Source of the DNA: Actinomycetes bacterium
GTDB taxonomy: Bacteria > Actinomycetota > Acidimicrobiia > Acidimicrobiales > Poriferisodalaceae
Direction of reading: 5' to 3'
Assembly: GCA_024228575.1 (NCBI GenBank)
Contig: JAAETH010000525.1
Span: forward strand, 1 to 35,256
DNA: 35,256 nt
In this document: positions 1 to 8,770 of the stretch, one piece after another
Position numbering within the stretch: the stretch's first letter is position 1
Layout of the letters: the number at the start of each line of letters is the position of its first letter
The notes under the pieces: model-generated
The model's database searches: none
Told to the model about the DNA's origin: nothing
The model's input: only the letters and a program-made list of their open reading frames with translations
Program-made: the position numbers and the translations under genes

Positions 1-3
1 CAT
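1..3 (-). other. possible start codon of the next gene of the ABC operon
   Basis: The first three bases read as ATG on the minus strand, 38 bases after the stop codon of the ABC ATPase, with a purine-rich AGAAGG just upstream. An ABC-2 type permease would be the usual next gene, but only one codon is inside the window, so this is inference from context. Confidence 0.3.
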
Positions 4-41
4 CGCCTTCTGGCCGACCCTTCGGGCCGTCCCCGTGCGGC

Positions 42-995
42 TCACTGCACAATCCCTTCGGTGACCGACATGAAGACGTCCTCGAGCCCAGAACCCGCCT
101 CGATGAACTCGACGATCTCGGCTTCCTCCTCGACGATCAGACGCCGCAGCAAGGCCGCCTGATCGATGTCGTCGGCGACCGAGTAATGCTGCGAGGTGCC
201 ATCGACGAACCGCACCTCCACCCGCCTCTGACCACCGAGGCGATCGAGGATGTCGCGGGGCGAACCGTGGACCAGCAACTTGCCGGCTTCGACGATTCCG
301 ACATGGGTACAGATCTCCTGGAGCTCGCTCAAGATATGGCTGCTGACGATGACCGTCTTGCCCATCTCCTTGAGCTGGACGATCAGCTCGCGCAGTTCGA
401 CTCTGGCCCTGGGGTCGAGGCCCGAAGCCGGTTCGTCGAGGATCAAGAGTTCGGGATCATGGACCAGTGATCGCGCCAGGCTGAGCCTCTGCTTCATGCC
501 ACGACTCAGCGAGTTGACCTCGGCTGTGCGCTTGACCGTCAACTCGACCAGTTCGAGAAGGCCGTCGATCAGATCCGAGTGTTCACTGCGAGCGATCCGA
601 TAGGCACCCGCATAAAAACCGAGGTAGTCCTCGACCGTCATGGCGTCGTACACGCCGAGTCCGTCCGGCATGTATCCGACGCGGGCTCGCACCGCCGCCG
701 CCTCCGAGATCGGATCGTGACCGAGCACCCTGACGACACCCGTCGACGGTAACAGGAGTGAAGCCATCATCGACATGAGGGTCGACTTGCCTGCACCGTT
801 CGGGCCGATGAGGCCGAACACAGCACCGCGAGGAATGTCGAGATCTATGCCATCTACGGCAGCCAGCTGCCCGTAGAACTTCGTGATGCCTCGGGTCTTG
901 ACCGCCACGTCGGGAGTCTCGTCGACGCCCAGATCGTCGACCTCAAATCCGGTCGTACCCTCGGCGACCAGCGGCATCAGGTCGAAGTCGCTCAC
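42..995 (-). CDS. ABC transporter ATP-binding protein
   Basis: A 317-residue ATPase subunit of an ABC-2 type (probably export) transporter that powers a membrane permease from the cytoplasmic face. Visible motifs are Walker A GPNGAGKS at residues 64-71, the signature LSRGMKQ at 163-169, Walker B LLILDEP at 183-189 and the switch histidine in VSSH at about 220. A roughly 30-residue acidic N-terminal extension precedes the normal start of the fold. The GTG start overlaps the stop of the upstream 841-residue gene by 4 bases (GTGA), so the two are translationally coupled. It resembles the NatA/CcmA-type multidrug or gliding-type ATPases, but the substrate cannot be told. The permease is not in the window and probably begins at its left edge. 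Confidence 0.93.
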   Translation of the reverse strand: MSDFDLMPLVAEGTTGFEVDDLGVDETPDVAVKTRGITKFYGQLAAVDGIDLDIPRGAVFGLIGPNGAGKSTLMSMMASLLLPSTGVVRVLGHDPISEAAAVRARVGYMPDGLGVYDAMTVEDYLGFYAGAYRIARSEHSDLIDGLLELVELTVKRTAEVNSLSRGMKQRLSLARSLVHDPELLILDEPASGLDPRARVELRELIVQLKEMGKTVIVSSHILSELQEICTHVGIVEAGKLLVHGSPRDILDRLGGQRRVEVRFVDGTSQHYSVADDIDQAALLRRLIVEEEAEIVEFIEAGSGLEDVFMSVTEGIVQ

Positions 996-3517
996 CGTGC
1001 TGCCTCGGTCGTGGTGGGGTATTCAACCGATTCGCGATCGATCTGCAATTCGTACTGGCCAACCCCATCGTTCGTGAGCGACCGGGCCTCGATGACGTAG
1101 GTTCCGGTCGAGTCCGCCGTCAAGACGAGTGCACTGTCGAGCGAGCCACCCGAATCGTCATTCTCTGCAACATATGAACCGTCGGGTCCCCTGACCCTGA
1201 GCAATGAATCGTGATTTGCGCTCAGCTCGATACTGATCAGATCTGCTTCGTTCAGCTCGATCGAGTACTCGTCGTACTCGGGTCCGAACAGGTCGCCGTG
1301 GAATACCTCGGACTCGCCCGAAGCTACGTCGATGGCGAACGACTCGGCCAGCTCCGAGAACTCCTGGAAACCCGGATCGACTGCACGAACCTCGTCGAAA
1401 CGACTGAGCACGTCGCCCTTGGGGCGGGTCTCAGGGATTTCGGCCGAACCCACCACGGCCGAGATGCCTGGATTCACAGGCCAGTCCTCCAACACCGTGG
1501 CACGCACATGGACCTGGCCCCCGATCAGGGCCGCGTCGAGGATGCCGATCGACGCGGCGCCGTTGCCGGGGAGGGTCACAGGAATCCACTCAATGCCGGT
1601 CCACATCTCGAGACCGGCTACGCGATTGTCGACCTCGATCACGACCTGCGACGCATCGAGGCCCGCCGCATCGATTCGCATGGTGAACCGAAGGCCGAAG
1701 AAGAAGCCATCGTTCACGAAGGTGTTGCCATCGGAGAGATCTGCGACGACAACGCTGGGAATCGGCGAGCCATCCTGTGAGACCGAAGGCAGTGCCGCTC
1801 TGGCAATCAGAGCCGTCCGGCCACTGCCGATGGAGGATGCGGGAGGGTCGAGGTCGCGCGTCCAGCCGACAACCGACACGAAGCCATCGGGAAAGGCATT
1901 GAGACCCTCCACCGAACGCCACTGAGCCCACACGCCTTGGCTGACATCGTTGTCGTTGCGACGGGAATTGCCGAAGTTGTCCTGATCCCACAGACGAAAC
2001 TCGGCCAGACGCGGTCGGACGCTTCGGCTGTGTTCGATGGTGAACGCTACCGATTCTCCATCGGCCAACTCGCCAACTTCGGTCGCAGCGGTGCCAAAAA
2101 GGGCCACCACCTCGGTCAGGTCGGCCCCCGAGTTGTTTGTGACGGTCGCAGCGATCGACGCACCATCCATGACGATGCTTTCGACGATGAGGGCCCCGTC
2201 GAACTGTGGGGCCGGTCCAGACATCTGCATCGAGGCCGCCCCTCCCGCCGTGAGGTTGGCCGTGACAGCCAACCCCGAGCGGCCTGGCTCGACCCTGGTG
2301 CGGGTGGAGCTGAAACCCCACCCGAATATTTCTCCGGTGCCCGTGTACTGCCAACCCTGCGGGGCGTCGATGGTGCGGTCCGTAGACCTCGATGACGAGA
2401 CGAGAAAGGTCGATGCCGCCTTCGAACCCGACGGCCAGACCTCGACGACCGTTGCGTGGACGTTTCCCCTGTCGGATCTCAGATCGGCTCCGACGACCAG
2501 CGCCGCAACGGTGCACACCGCTGCCAGAACGGGCAAGACGATCCAGGCGCTATTGGTGCTCGACTTGTGTTTCAGGACCACAAAGGTGATCGGACCGGCG
2601 ATGAGCGAGTACACGAGGAGCAATATGAGAAGGCTTCGAAGCGACGGCAGACGGAAGCCGGCGTCGGAAGCCAGATCTTCGATCGGAGATCCCGGAATGT
2701 CGCCGAGGAGCATTCCACCGTCGCCTCCCACAGTGTTCGCAATCGCCGGCGGCAGCAACAATTCGGGCCATTCGTCGTCGACGTAACGAACCGTGCCGAA
2801 ACCGGGCACCTCTCCGCCTCGCCAGGCAGATGGAAAAACTTCGTCGACCGAACCTGCATCGCCAACAACCATCAGCTCGCCACCATCGGCCACCCAAGTG
2901 ACGATGGCGAGGACAGCGTCGGCTGTCATAGAGCGAAGCGCCGCGGCCGAAGCCACCAGGTACGACGTTGCCGGAAGTCCGACGGTCTCTAGCCGTTCGG
3001 CTGTGACCTCGTACGATCCTGCCGTTCCTCCGCCGATCGGGAGAGGAACCGCGGCAGGGCCCTCGATCCCGAGCAGAGCAATCAGCATGCCCGAGTCCTG
3101 GTCTGCGAACCGCTGCAGGTTTGCGTCGGCCACCACCTCGCCATCGACGACCAGCTCCGCGGACAGTTCGATACCAGGAAACGTGAGCTGGATCGCAACC
3201 GAGAACTCGACGGGTGTCGAGGCCGCCAACTCGACTGGGACCTGGTAGAGGGTCGGCGCAGGACCCCCGAAACCTCCTGTCGAGATGGTCACAACCCCCC
3301 TGGCGGCGCGTTCGGAGGTGACGGTGACCTCGACAGGTGCCAGTCGCCCAGGCGACAACGGGGCGTCACGTGGAACCGACAAGGTCAGGACGACCTGGCC
3401 TGCCTGATCCTGAGCAGCGGCTCGGGTCGCCGTGAACGAGTCGGCCACAACCGCGGCCAGACACAGGGTGGCCAAGACCACCGCGACCATGTGCCGTCTC
3501 ACCACCACCGAGTTCAC
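992..3517 (-). CDS. large secreted/membrane protein with PPC-like C-terminal domain, ABC operon partner
   Basis: I do not recognise this 841-residue protein as a named family. It has an N-terminal signal peptide (hydrophobic core at about 11-24, Ala-rich cleavage region near 33-36), a long predicted extracytoplasmic part, and two hydrophobic helices at about 293-313 and 323-345. A second extracytoplasmic beta-rich part follows. The last about 110 residues (roughly 728-835) resemble bacterial pre-peptidase C-terminal (PPC) domains: YDEYSIEL, a LRVRGPDG segment, acidic NDDSGG and a terminal TYVIEARS strand. PPC domains usually sit on secreted proteases, but no protease motif is visible here. 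The GTG start overlaps the stop of the upstream 89-residue gene by 4 bases, and the stop overlaps the ATPase start. It is most likely an accessory subunit working outside the membrane with the transporter (inference). Confidence 0.85.
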   Translation of the reverse strand: MNSVVVRRHMVAVVLATLCLAAVVADSFTATRAAAQDQAGQVVLTLSVPRDAPLSPGRLAPVEVTVTSERAARGVVTISTGGFGGPAPTLYQVPVELAASTPVEFSVAIQLTFPGIELSAELVVDGEVVADANLQRFADQDSGMLIALLGIEGPAAVPLPIGGGTAGSYEVTAERLETVGLPATSYLVASAAALRSMTADAVLAIVTWVADGGELMVVGDAGSVDEVFPSAWRGGEVPGFGTVRYVDDEWPELLLPPAIANTVGGDGGMLLGDIPGSPIEDLASDAGFRLPSLRSLLILLLVYSLIAGPITFVVLKHKSSTNSAWIVLPVLAAVCTVAALVVGADLRSDRGNVHATVVEVWPSGSKAASTFLVSSSRSTDRTIDAPQGWQYTGTGEIFGWGFSSTRTRVEPGRSGLAVTANLTAGGAASMQMSGPAPQFDGALIVESIVMDGASIAATVTNNSGADLTEVVALFGTAATEVGELADGESVAFTIEHSRSVRPRLAEFRLWDQDNFGNSRRNDNDVSQGVWAQWRSVEGLNAFPDGFVSVVGWTRDLDPPASSIGSGRTALIARAALPSVSQDGSPIPSVVVADLSDGNTFVNDGFFFGLRFTMRIDAAGLDASQVVIEVDNRVAGLEMWTGIEWIPVTLPGNGAASIGILDAALIGGQVHVRATVLEDWPVNPGISAVVGSAEIPETRPKGDVLSRFDEVRAVDPGFQEFSELAESFAIDVASGESEVFHGDLFGPEYDEYSIELNEADLISIELSANHDSLLRVRGPDGSYVAENDDSGGSLDSALVLTADSTGTYVIEARSLTNDGVGQYELQIDRESVEYPTTTEAAR

Positions 3518-3783
3518 GGAACAGCCGTTGTCGTGTTTTCGAAGCCAGCGGGCATGTCCTCGATGAAGACGTCCTCCTCAAACCCAATCGGGCCTTCGAA
3601 GTCGCCGTTGATAATCACACCGCCGTCGCCACCGATCGGCTCCTTCGACAGGCCTGCCCACAGTCCCCCGGCCACGGCGATGAGGACGAACCCGGCGAAG
3701 AACAACAATCGATTTCGGCGAAGCCTGGCCCGATACGCCACAACAGGGTCGGTCCCACCGGTGTCATCAACCTGATCGCTCAA
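3514..3783 (-). CDS. small single-pass membrane protein, first gene of the ABC operon
   Basis: An 89-residue hypothetical protein. A short N-terminal part rich in Arg (RARLRRNR) precedes one transmembrane helix at about residues 26-45, and a Gly/acidic C-terminal segment (IINGDFEGPIGFEEDVFIED) follows. The positive-inside rule puts the tail outside the cytoplasm. The start is TTG at 3783 with a GGGAGGG ribosome-binding site 5 bases upstream. It overlaps the next gene by 4 bases, so it should be co-expressed with the PPC-domain protein and the ATPase. The function is unknown; a small subunit of the same system is the simplest guess. Confidence 0.7.
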   Translation of the reverse strand: MSDQVDDTGGTDPVVAYRARLRRNRLLFFAGFVLIAVAGGLWAGLSKEPIGGDGGVIINGDFEGPIGFEEDVFIEDMPAGFENTTTAVP

Positions 3784-3968
3784 AGCGCCCTCCCCGAATC
3801 GCCCGCCGCCAAGGACGGCTCACACATTCTGTCCTCTCATGAGACGAATGGGAGCGCGCCTGGGTTCCCATCGTTTCACCCGGGACCGAACCTCTTCCCA
3901 ACTCCAACAGAGTCAATCCGAGCGAGATCTGAAAACCGTGGGCACACATCACCGAAGTTGTCCAGACC

Positions 3969-5225
3969 TCACCTGCCGTCGGCGGCGATAACGGTGCGGC
4001 GGACGCGGTCGAGCAATCCGATACAGCTGAATTGCCGAACCCTGTCGTGATCGCGCGGCAGTCGCCATTCGACGGTGTCGACCCCAGACGATGTGGCGAT
4101 GGCGACCGCGACCTCGCCGGAGGGACGTCGTGTATCCGACAAACCCGCCGTCGCCAGGCCCACGTCGGCGTCGAACATCTGACGGACACCCTCGGCCAAT
4201 GCCGCCGCCTCGGCGACTGATCCCCGGTCGCTGTCGGCGACCTCAACCTCCGCGAGTCGGTACAGACGTTGTCGCACGGCATCGCCGGTGGCGACCACAG
4301 CTCCCAACAGAACATGCGAACCAGGTGCCGGGGTCAGGCGACTCGCCATGTAGCCGCCAGAGATGGTCTCGGCCACAGCCAACGTCTGGCCGGAGCGAGC
4401 CAACCCCGCGAGTACGACCGACTCCATGGTGTCGTCGTCGACACCGAACACGATGTCGCCCAGCGCGGCTCTGACCTCGGCCTCTTCTGCATCGAGCAGG
4501 CGGCTCACCGAAGCCTGATCTGGGCCCTTTGCAGTGATGCGGACCTTCAGCCCCTCGACGCCGCTGGCCAAGAACGCGAGGGTGGCGTGACCCTCGCTGT
4601 CGAGCCGATCGATGTGGTCTGCGAGCACCTCGGCCAATCCAGACTCGGAATTGCCCCAGGTACGGATGACACGGCTGGCGATGGTGGCATCGTCTCCGGC
4701 GCGTCGACGAAGATCGGTCATGACGGTGCCCCCGACCATCTGACGCATCTCCATGGGAACACCCGGGACTGCGTAGACGACCTTGTCGACGCCGTCGACC
4801 ACCATCGGGCACACAAGACCGGGAGCCGTGCCCGGCTGCTCGTCCATGGTGGAGGCTCCGTCGGGCACCAGGGCCTGTCTCAGGTTGTTGGCGGGCATCT
4901 CGCGGCCGCGCGACGAAAACATCTCGCGGATCTTCGCGGCGACCATTTCGTCGTGTACCAACTCGACGCCCATGACCTCGGCGATGACATCGCGGGTGAT
5001 GTCATCCTGAGTGGGGCCGAGCCCACCGGACACGATGACAGCGTCGCTGCGGCTGAGAGCGAGGCGAAGTGCGTCGGCGATTCGTCGAGGGTTGTCGCCG
5101 ACCTTGGTCTGGAAGTGGCTGTCGATGCCGACCGCGGCCAATTGTTCTCCGATCCACGACGAGTTGGTGTCGACGATCTGTCCCAACAGCAGTTCTGTGC
5201 CGACTGCGACGACCTCACACTTCAT
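3969..5225 (-). CDS. cinA: CinA family protein with degenerate C-terminal amidase domain
   Basis: 418 residues. The N-terminal half is the MoCF/MoaB-like COG1058 domain (VGTELLLGQIVDTN at 8-21, SGGLGPTQDD at 66-75), which in family members has ADP-ribose/NAD-type pyrophosphatase activity. The C-terminal half aligns with the PncC (nicotinamide-nucleotide amidase) domain, but its active site is changed. Where the family has AESCTGG this protein has AETISGG (285-291), and where the family has VVxYSNxxK it has VVATGDAVR (310-318). The usual TGIAGP segment is also lost. Deamidase activity is therefore doubtful. The ATG at 5225 lies inside the end of pgsA (11-base overlap), and pgsA-cinA is a conserved order in Gram-positive bacteria. 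The recA gene that often follows is not next to it here. Confidence 0.9.
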   Translation of the reverse strand: MKCEVVAVGTELLLGQIVDTNSSWIGEQLAAVGIDSHFQTKVGDNPRRIADALRLALSRSDAVIVSGGLGPTQDDITRDVIAEVMGVELVHDEMVAAKIREMFSSRGREMPANNLRQALVPDGASTMDEQPGTAPGLVCPMVVDGVDKVVYAVPGVPMEMRQMVGGTVMTDLRRRAGDDATIASRVIRTWGNSESGLAEVLADHIDRLDSEGHATLAFLASGVEGLKVRITAKGPDQASVSRLLDAEEAEVRAALGDIVFGVDDDTMESVVLAGLARSGQTLAVAETISGGYMASRLTPAPGSHVLLGAVVATGDAVRQRLYRLAEVEVADSDRGSVAEAAALAEGVRQMFDADVGLATAGLSDTRRPSGEVAVAIATSSGVDTVEWRLPRDHDRVRQFSCIGLLDRVRRTVIAADGR

Positions 5226-5742
5226 CGGGTCTCCCTTTTCTGGCGGCGCTGTAGTACTGGGCGCCGGTCACGTAGGTCAAGGCGACGGCGGACCACAACG
5301 TCGTGGTCGCTATCCAGTGAACGTTCTCGGCGACCGGTGGGATCAGGGCGAAACCCAGAGCCCAGATCTGCACGGTCGTCTTGATCTTGGCCAAGGAGCT
5401 GGCGGGAACGGACACACCGGTACGTCCGACGGTCGATCTGTAGAGCGACATGGCCAACTCGCGGACCGCTATCAGTGTTACGGGGAACCAGTGGAACTGA
5501 TCGATTGCGACGAGTGCATACATCCCGCCCAGAACGAAGACCTTGTCGACCAGTGGGTCGAGAAACGCCCCGGAAGCTGTCGAACCGTACCGCCTGGCCA
5601 ACCATCCATCGGCTGCGTCGGTCAGAGCGATCGCGGCACCGACAAAAAAGGTCAGCCAACGGGGTCCGCTTTCGGTGACCATCACGATGAACACCGGCGA
5701 GGCGAACAGCCTCGTCAGCGTCAGAGCGTTCGCCAGGTTCAT
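5215..5742 (-). CDS. pgsA: CDP-diacylglycerol--glycerol-3-phosphate 3-phosphatidyltransferase
   Basis: Makes phosphatidylglycerol phosphate from CDP-diacylglycerol and glycerol-3-phosphate at the inner face of the membrane, the first committed step to phosphatidylglycerol and cardiolipin. The 175-residue protein begins NLANALTLTR, a typical PgsA N-terminus, and is largely transmembrane helices. The CDP-alcohol phosphotransferase signature is present at 42-66 with all four Asp (D42, D45, D62, D66). Only seven residues separate Ala-Arg from the following Gly, where PgsA proteins I know have eight. The ATG at 5742 fits the family N-terminus, but a GTG at 5763 (7 residues longer) with GAGGAG upstream is an alternative. 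It lies between rimO and cinA on the same strand. Confidence 0.9.
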   Translation of the reverse strand: MNLANALTLTRLFASPVFIVMVTESGPRWLTFFVGAAIALTDAADGWLARRYGSTASGAFLDPLVDKVFVLGGMYALVAIDQFHWFPVTLIAVRELAMSLYRSTVGRTGVSVPASSLAKIKTTVQIWALGFALIPPVAENVHWIATTTLWSAVALTYVTGAQYYSAARKGRPDEV

Positions 5743-5828
5743 CACCGATCCGATTTCGACCACGTGGCTTCGACTTCTCCTCGGACCGATTCGTTTCCTC
5801 AGATGCCCGGCACGCCGGCAGCCGAAGG

Positions 5829-7121
5829 TCAGACCCGGTCGGCAACCAGGTCGGGACCCGCCGAGTCTGTCACGCGAACGAGGTGCAGCTCGCCGACCTC
5901 GAGATCGCCGGGCAAGTTGACTATCCCATCGATCTCCGGAGCCTCGCGGTGTGAACGTCCGATACCGGCATCGTCGACCAGAACCTCGATGGTCGAGCCG
6001 ATGAGAGCGGCTCTGCGTTCGGTCGTGATGCGATCTTGTATCTCGGTCAGCTCGGTGAGCCGTTCGGCCATGAGCTCGGGCGCCACAACACCGTCGAGGT
6101 CCGCGGCGTATGTTCCGCTCTCTCGCGAATAGGAGAAGAAGCCGCACCAGTCGAGCTGGGCCGCTTCTACGAACTCGAGCAACTCGGCGTGATCGTCCTC
6201 GGTCTCACCCGGATACCCGACGATGAAGTTCGACCGGAACGCCGCGTCCGGGGCGAGTCGACGAATGGCCTCGATGCGGCTGAGGAACTTCTGACCGTTC
6301 CCCCATCGCCGCATGCGCCTCAGCAGCGAGGAGGAGACATGCTGCAGCGACAGGTCGAAGTACACGACACCCGAATCGACGATGGCATCCACGAGCGGAT
6401 CGGTCAGATCGGATGGATAGAGGTACAACAACCGGACCCGGTCGACGGTGTCGCTGACCGTCCGCACCAGCGACACGATGCCGCCACGGTTTCCGGTGTC
6501 GTTGCCGAACGATGCGAGATCCTGGGCGACGAGAATGACTTCGCGGGCCCCCAACTGCTCGACCTCGGCGACGATGTCGTCGATCGACCGGCTGCGCTGA
6601 GCTCCACGAAAGGACGGGATGGCGCAGAACCCACACTTGCGGTCGCATCCCTCGGCGATCTTCACGTACGCCCATGGCCGCGAGCTGGCCGCTCTGGGCA
6701 GATTGAGAAGGTCGAACACGGGGATAGGTCTCTCGGCGGACTTCGAGCCGCGGGTCGGACCCAGCGAGACGGGAACCGCAGCACTCGACACTGTGCTGTT
6801 GACCGGAACTCCGAAACCCGCCACAGAGTCGACCTCGGGCAGAACATCTGCCAGCTCCGAACCGTAGCGCTCGGCCATACAGCCGGTGACGACGAGCTTT
6901 GCACCCTCGCGACGCTGATCGTCGAGAGCGAGAATGGTGTCGATCGACTCCTGACGAGCCGACTCGATGAACGCACACGTGTTGACGACGATGAGATCTG
7001 CATCGCCGGCATCGTCGACTGCCGACATTCCGTCAGCCAGCAAGGTCCCCTCGACCTTGTCGGAGTCGACCTCGTTCTTGGGGCACCCGAGGGTGACCAG
7101 GTGGTAGCGCTGCAGCGACAT
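5829..7121 (-). CDS. rimO: ribosomal protein S12 methylthiotransferase RimO
   Basis: A radical-SAM enzyme that adds a methylthio group to the conserved aspartate of ribosomal protein S12. The 430-residue protein has the N-terminal MTTase domain with cluster cysteines C13 (LGCPKNEVDSD, characteristic of RimO rather than MiaB), C49 (NTCAF) and C81 (TGCMAERYG). The radical SAM CxxxCxxC motif follows at C159-C163-C166 (CDRKCGFC). The C-terminus (about 365-430) fits a TRAM domain. The ATG at 7121 has no Shine-Dalgarno sequence but has a TAGCCT hexamer 9 bases upstream, suggesting a leaderless transcript. It is probably the first gene of rimO-pgsA-cinA and is divergent from the lipoprotein gene, only 27 bases away. 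Confidence 0.95.
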   Translation of the reverse strand: MSLQRYHLVTLGCPKNEVDSDKVEGTLLADGMSAVDDAGDADLIVVNTCAFIESARQESIDTILALDDQRREGAKLVVTGCMAERYGSELADVLPEVDSVAGFGVPVNSTVSSAAVPVSLGPTRGSKSAERPIPVFDLLNLPRAASSRPWAYVKIAEGCDRKCGFCAIPSFRGAQRSRSIDDIVAEVEQLGAREVILVAQDLASFGNDTGNRGGIVSLVRTVSDTVDRVRLLYLYPSDLTDPLVDAIVDSGVVYFDLSLQHVSSSLLRRMRRWGNGQKFLSRIEAIRRLAPDAAFRSNFIVGYPGETEDDHAELLEFVEAAQLDWCGFFSYSRESGTYAADLDGVVAPELMAERLTELTEIQDRITTERRAALIGSTIEVLVDDAGIGRSHREAPEIDGIVNLPGDLEVGELHLVRVTDSAGPDLVADRV

Positions 7122-7148
7122 CGGATTGAGAGGCTACCGTCGACCCCG
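7122..7148. promoter_or_regulatory. 27-bp divergent leaderless promoter region, rimO / TAP-like hydrolase
   Basis: Only 27 bases separate the two divergent ATG codons and neither has a ribosome-binding site. TACCGT (7135-7140, plus) lies 8 bases before the plus-strand ATG. TAGCCT (minus, 7136-7131) lies 9 bases before the rimO ATG. Both fit the TANNNT -10 element of actinobacterial leaderless promoters, and they overlap by two bases, so the two promoters should exclude each other. This is pattern-based and no -35 boxes were recognised. Confidence 0.4.
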
Positions 7149-8732
7149 ATGAGACGTGCCTTTCCCACCCTGCTCGTACTGGTGGCCCTCGCTGTCTTCA
7201 CGAGTGCATGCTCCGACGATGGGCTGACCGCCGAAGTCTCCGAGCCGAGAGATTCATCGACACCAACCACAACAGCGAACCCGACAGACGCGGACTCCGA
7301 TGATGGTGATACCGGCCGCGAAACAGGCGGTGGTGACACGAATTTGTCCGACCTCGGATGGTCCGATTGTGGTGGCTTCGAGTGCGTGAAGGTCTCCGTT
7401 CCTGTCGCATACGAAAATGGTCCCGACGAAGCCGGGAACGATTTCCTCTCGATCGCAGTCGCGAGACAGCTCGCCACCGGCGACGAGTCCGACTACCTAG
7501 GCGTCTTGATGGTCAACCCGGGCGGACCCGGGGTGAGCGCGATCGAATTCCTCCGTCTCGCGGCCGACGGCTATCTGCCAGAACAGCTGTCGCAATTCTT
7601 TGATCTTGTTGCCTTCGACCCTCGAGGAGTCGGGGATTCGGAGCCCGACTTCGCATGTGGGCTGGCCGGAGACCACATCGTCATCGCAAACGCCATCGGG
7701 GATGAGGTCGACACCCCCGAGGACGAAGCCCTCGCCGAATTGGCGGTCGAGCGCTGTACCGAGTCGATGGGAGCGGCAGCCGGGCTGCTCCACACCGAAT
7801 ATGTGGCGCGCGACATGGACCGGGTACGTGAAGCTCTCGGCGTCGAACAAATCACCTATCTGGGATTCTCGTACGGGTCTGCGATCGGCACTTGGTACGC
7901 AACCCTGTTTCCCGAACGGGTCAGGGCGATGGTCCTCGATGGCGCCGACAACCCGGTCGACCCGAGCCAGACCCGAGCCCAGCGCGTCGACAACGCGATG
8001 GAGGAGACCGCACCGCTGGAAGACAAGCTGCGTTCGGCTCTCGAAGCCTGCGACGATCGATCGTGCCCCATCTACAACGGTGGAGATCCGGTCGCCTACT
8101 ACTACGAGGCCGCCACGAAGCTCCACCTCGTCGACGAGGAACTCCAGGATGCACCGTTCGCTGGAGCGTTGGGCGTGATCACAACCCTGTACAGCGAGGA
8201 GACCTGGCCGCTGCTCTGGGACGGCTTGAGCGACCTGAACGAGTTCGACGATCCGACTCTGTTCAGCGACCTGGCGCTATTCCAACTGGACGATCCGAGC
8301 CAGCCTTCGTTCACCGCTCACGTCAACTGCCTCGACAGCTGGGTGATCGACTCACACGTCGACCGCTACGACCGCGTCGAAGATCTGAACGTCATGACCG
8401 ATCGAGTCGCCGCCGAGCTCCCGCTGTTGTCGGCCCTCGACTTGACCGGATTTGATGTGTGTCCCTACTTCGACACGATCGCACCAGCCGCCCTCGACAG
8501 ACCCCTCGACGGCAGCGACGTTCCGATCATCGTCATCGGCAACCATGGCGACCCCGTGACACCGTTCGCCGAGTCCGAACAGCTCGCCACCGAAACCCTG
8601 TCGAACGGCCTGCTGGTCGAGGTGAACCATCCCGAGCACACCGTGTACCCGAACAATGAGTGTGTGAACGACATCGTCGATCGGGTTCTCATCGACGGTG
8701 TGACACCAACTTCTGACCGAGTTGGCTGCTGA
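7149..8732 (+). CDS. TAP-like alpha/beta hydrolase lipoprotein (tripeptidyl aminopeptidase family)
   Basis: A 527-residue secreted hydrolase of the SCO7095/tripeptidyl aminopeptidase family common in actinobacteria. The N-terminus is a lipoprotein signal (hydrophobic core at 5-17, FTSAC ending at Cys21), followed by a Thr/Asp-rich linker to about residue 65. An oxyanion-type NPGGPG lies at 123-128, DPRGVGDS at 157-164, and the nucleophile elbow GFSYG has Ser241. The C-terminal TAP-like segment contains GNHGDPVTP (probable catalytic Asp) and NHPEHTVYP (probable catalytic His). It likely cleaves peptides or esters at the cell surface; the substrate is unknown. The chosen ATG is the only start giving a signal peptide. 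An in-frame extension upstream runs antisense through rimO and is rejected. A GGAGG-led membrane gene follows 38 bases downstream. Confidence 0.9.
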   Translation: MRRAFPTLLVLVALAVFTSACSDDGLTAEVSEPRDSSTPTTTANPTDADSDDGDTGRETGGGDTNLSDLGWSDCGGFECVKVSVPVAYENGPDEAGNDFLSIAVARQLATGDESDYLGVLMVNPGGPGVSAIEFLRLAADGYLPEQLSQFFDLVAFDPRGVGDSEPDFACGLAGDHIVIANAIGDEVDTPEDEALAELAVERCTESMGAAAGLLHTEYVARDMDRVREALGVEQITYLGFSYGSAIGTWYATLFPERVRAMVLDGADNPVDPSQTRAQRVDNAMEETAPLEDKLRSALEACDDRSCPIYNGGDPVAYYYEAATKLHLVDEELQDAPFAGALGVITTLYSEETWPLLWDGLSDLNEFDDPTLFSDLALFQLDDPSQPSFTAHVNCLDSWVIDSHVDRYDRVEDLNVMTDRVAAELPLLSALDLTGFDVCPYFDTIAPAALDRPLDGSDVPIIVIGNHGDPVTPFAESEQLATETLSNGLLVEVNHPEHTVYPNNECVNDIVDRVLIDGVTPTSDRVGC

Positions 8733-8770
8733 CCTCCCTATTATTGGCTGGCGAAGCCGAGGAGGATCAA

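Noticed and set aside
3784-3968. Possible terminator or small gene between cinA and the ABC operon
   Set aside because: Only a weak ATGGGA/TCCCAT repeat without a T-run and no ORF with a ribosome-binding site.
6036-7148. Long N-terminal extension of the TAP-like hydrolase frame
   Set aside because: It runs antisense through rimO, has no homology-like pattern, and would hide the clear lipoprotein signal starting at 7149.
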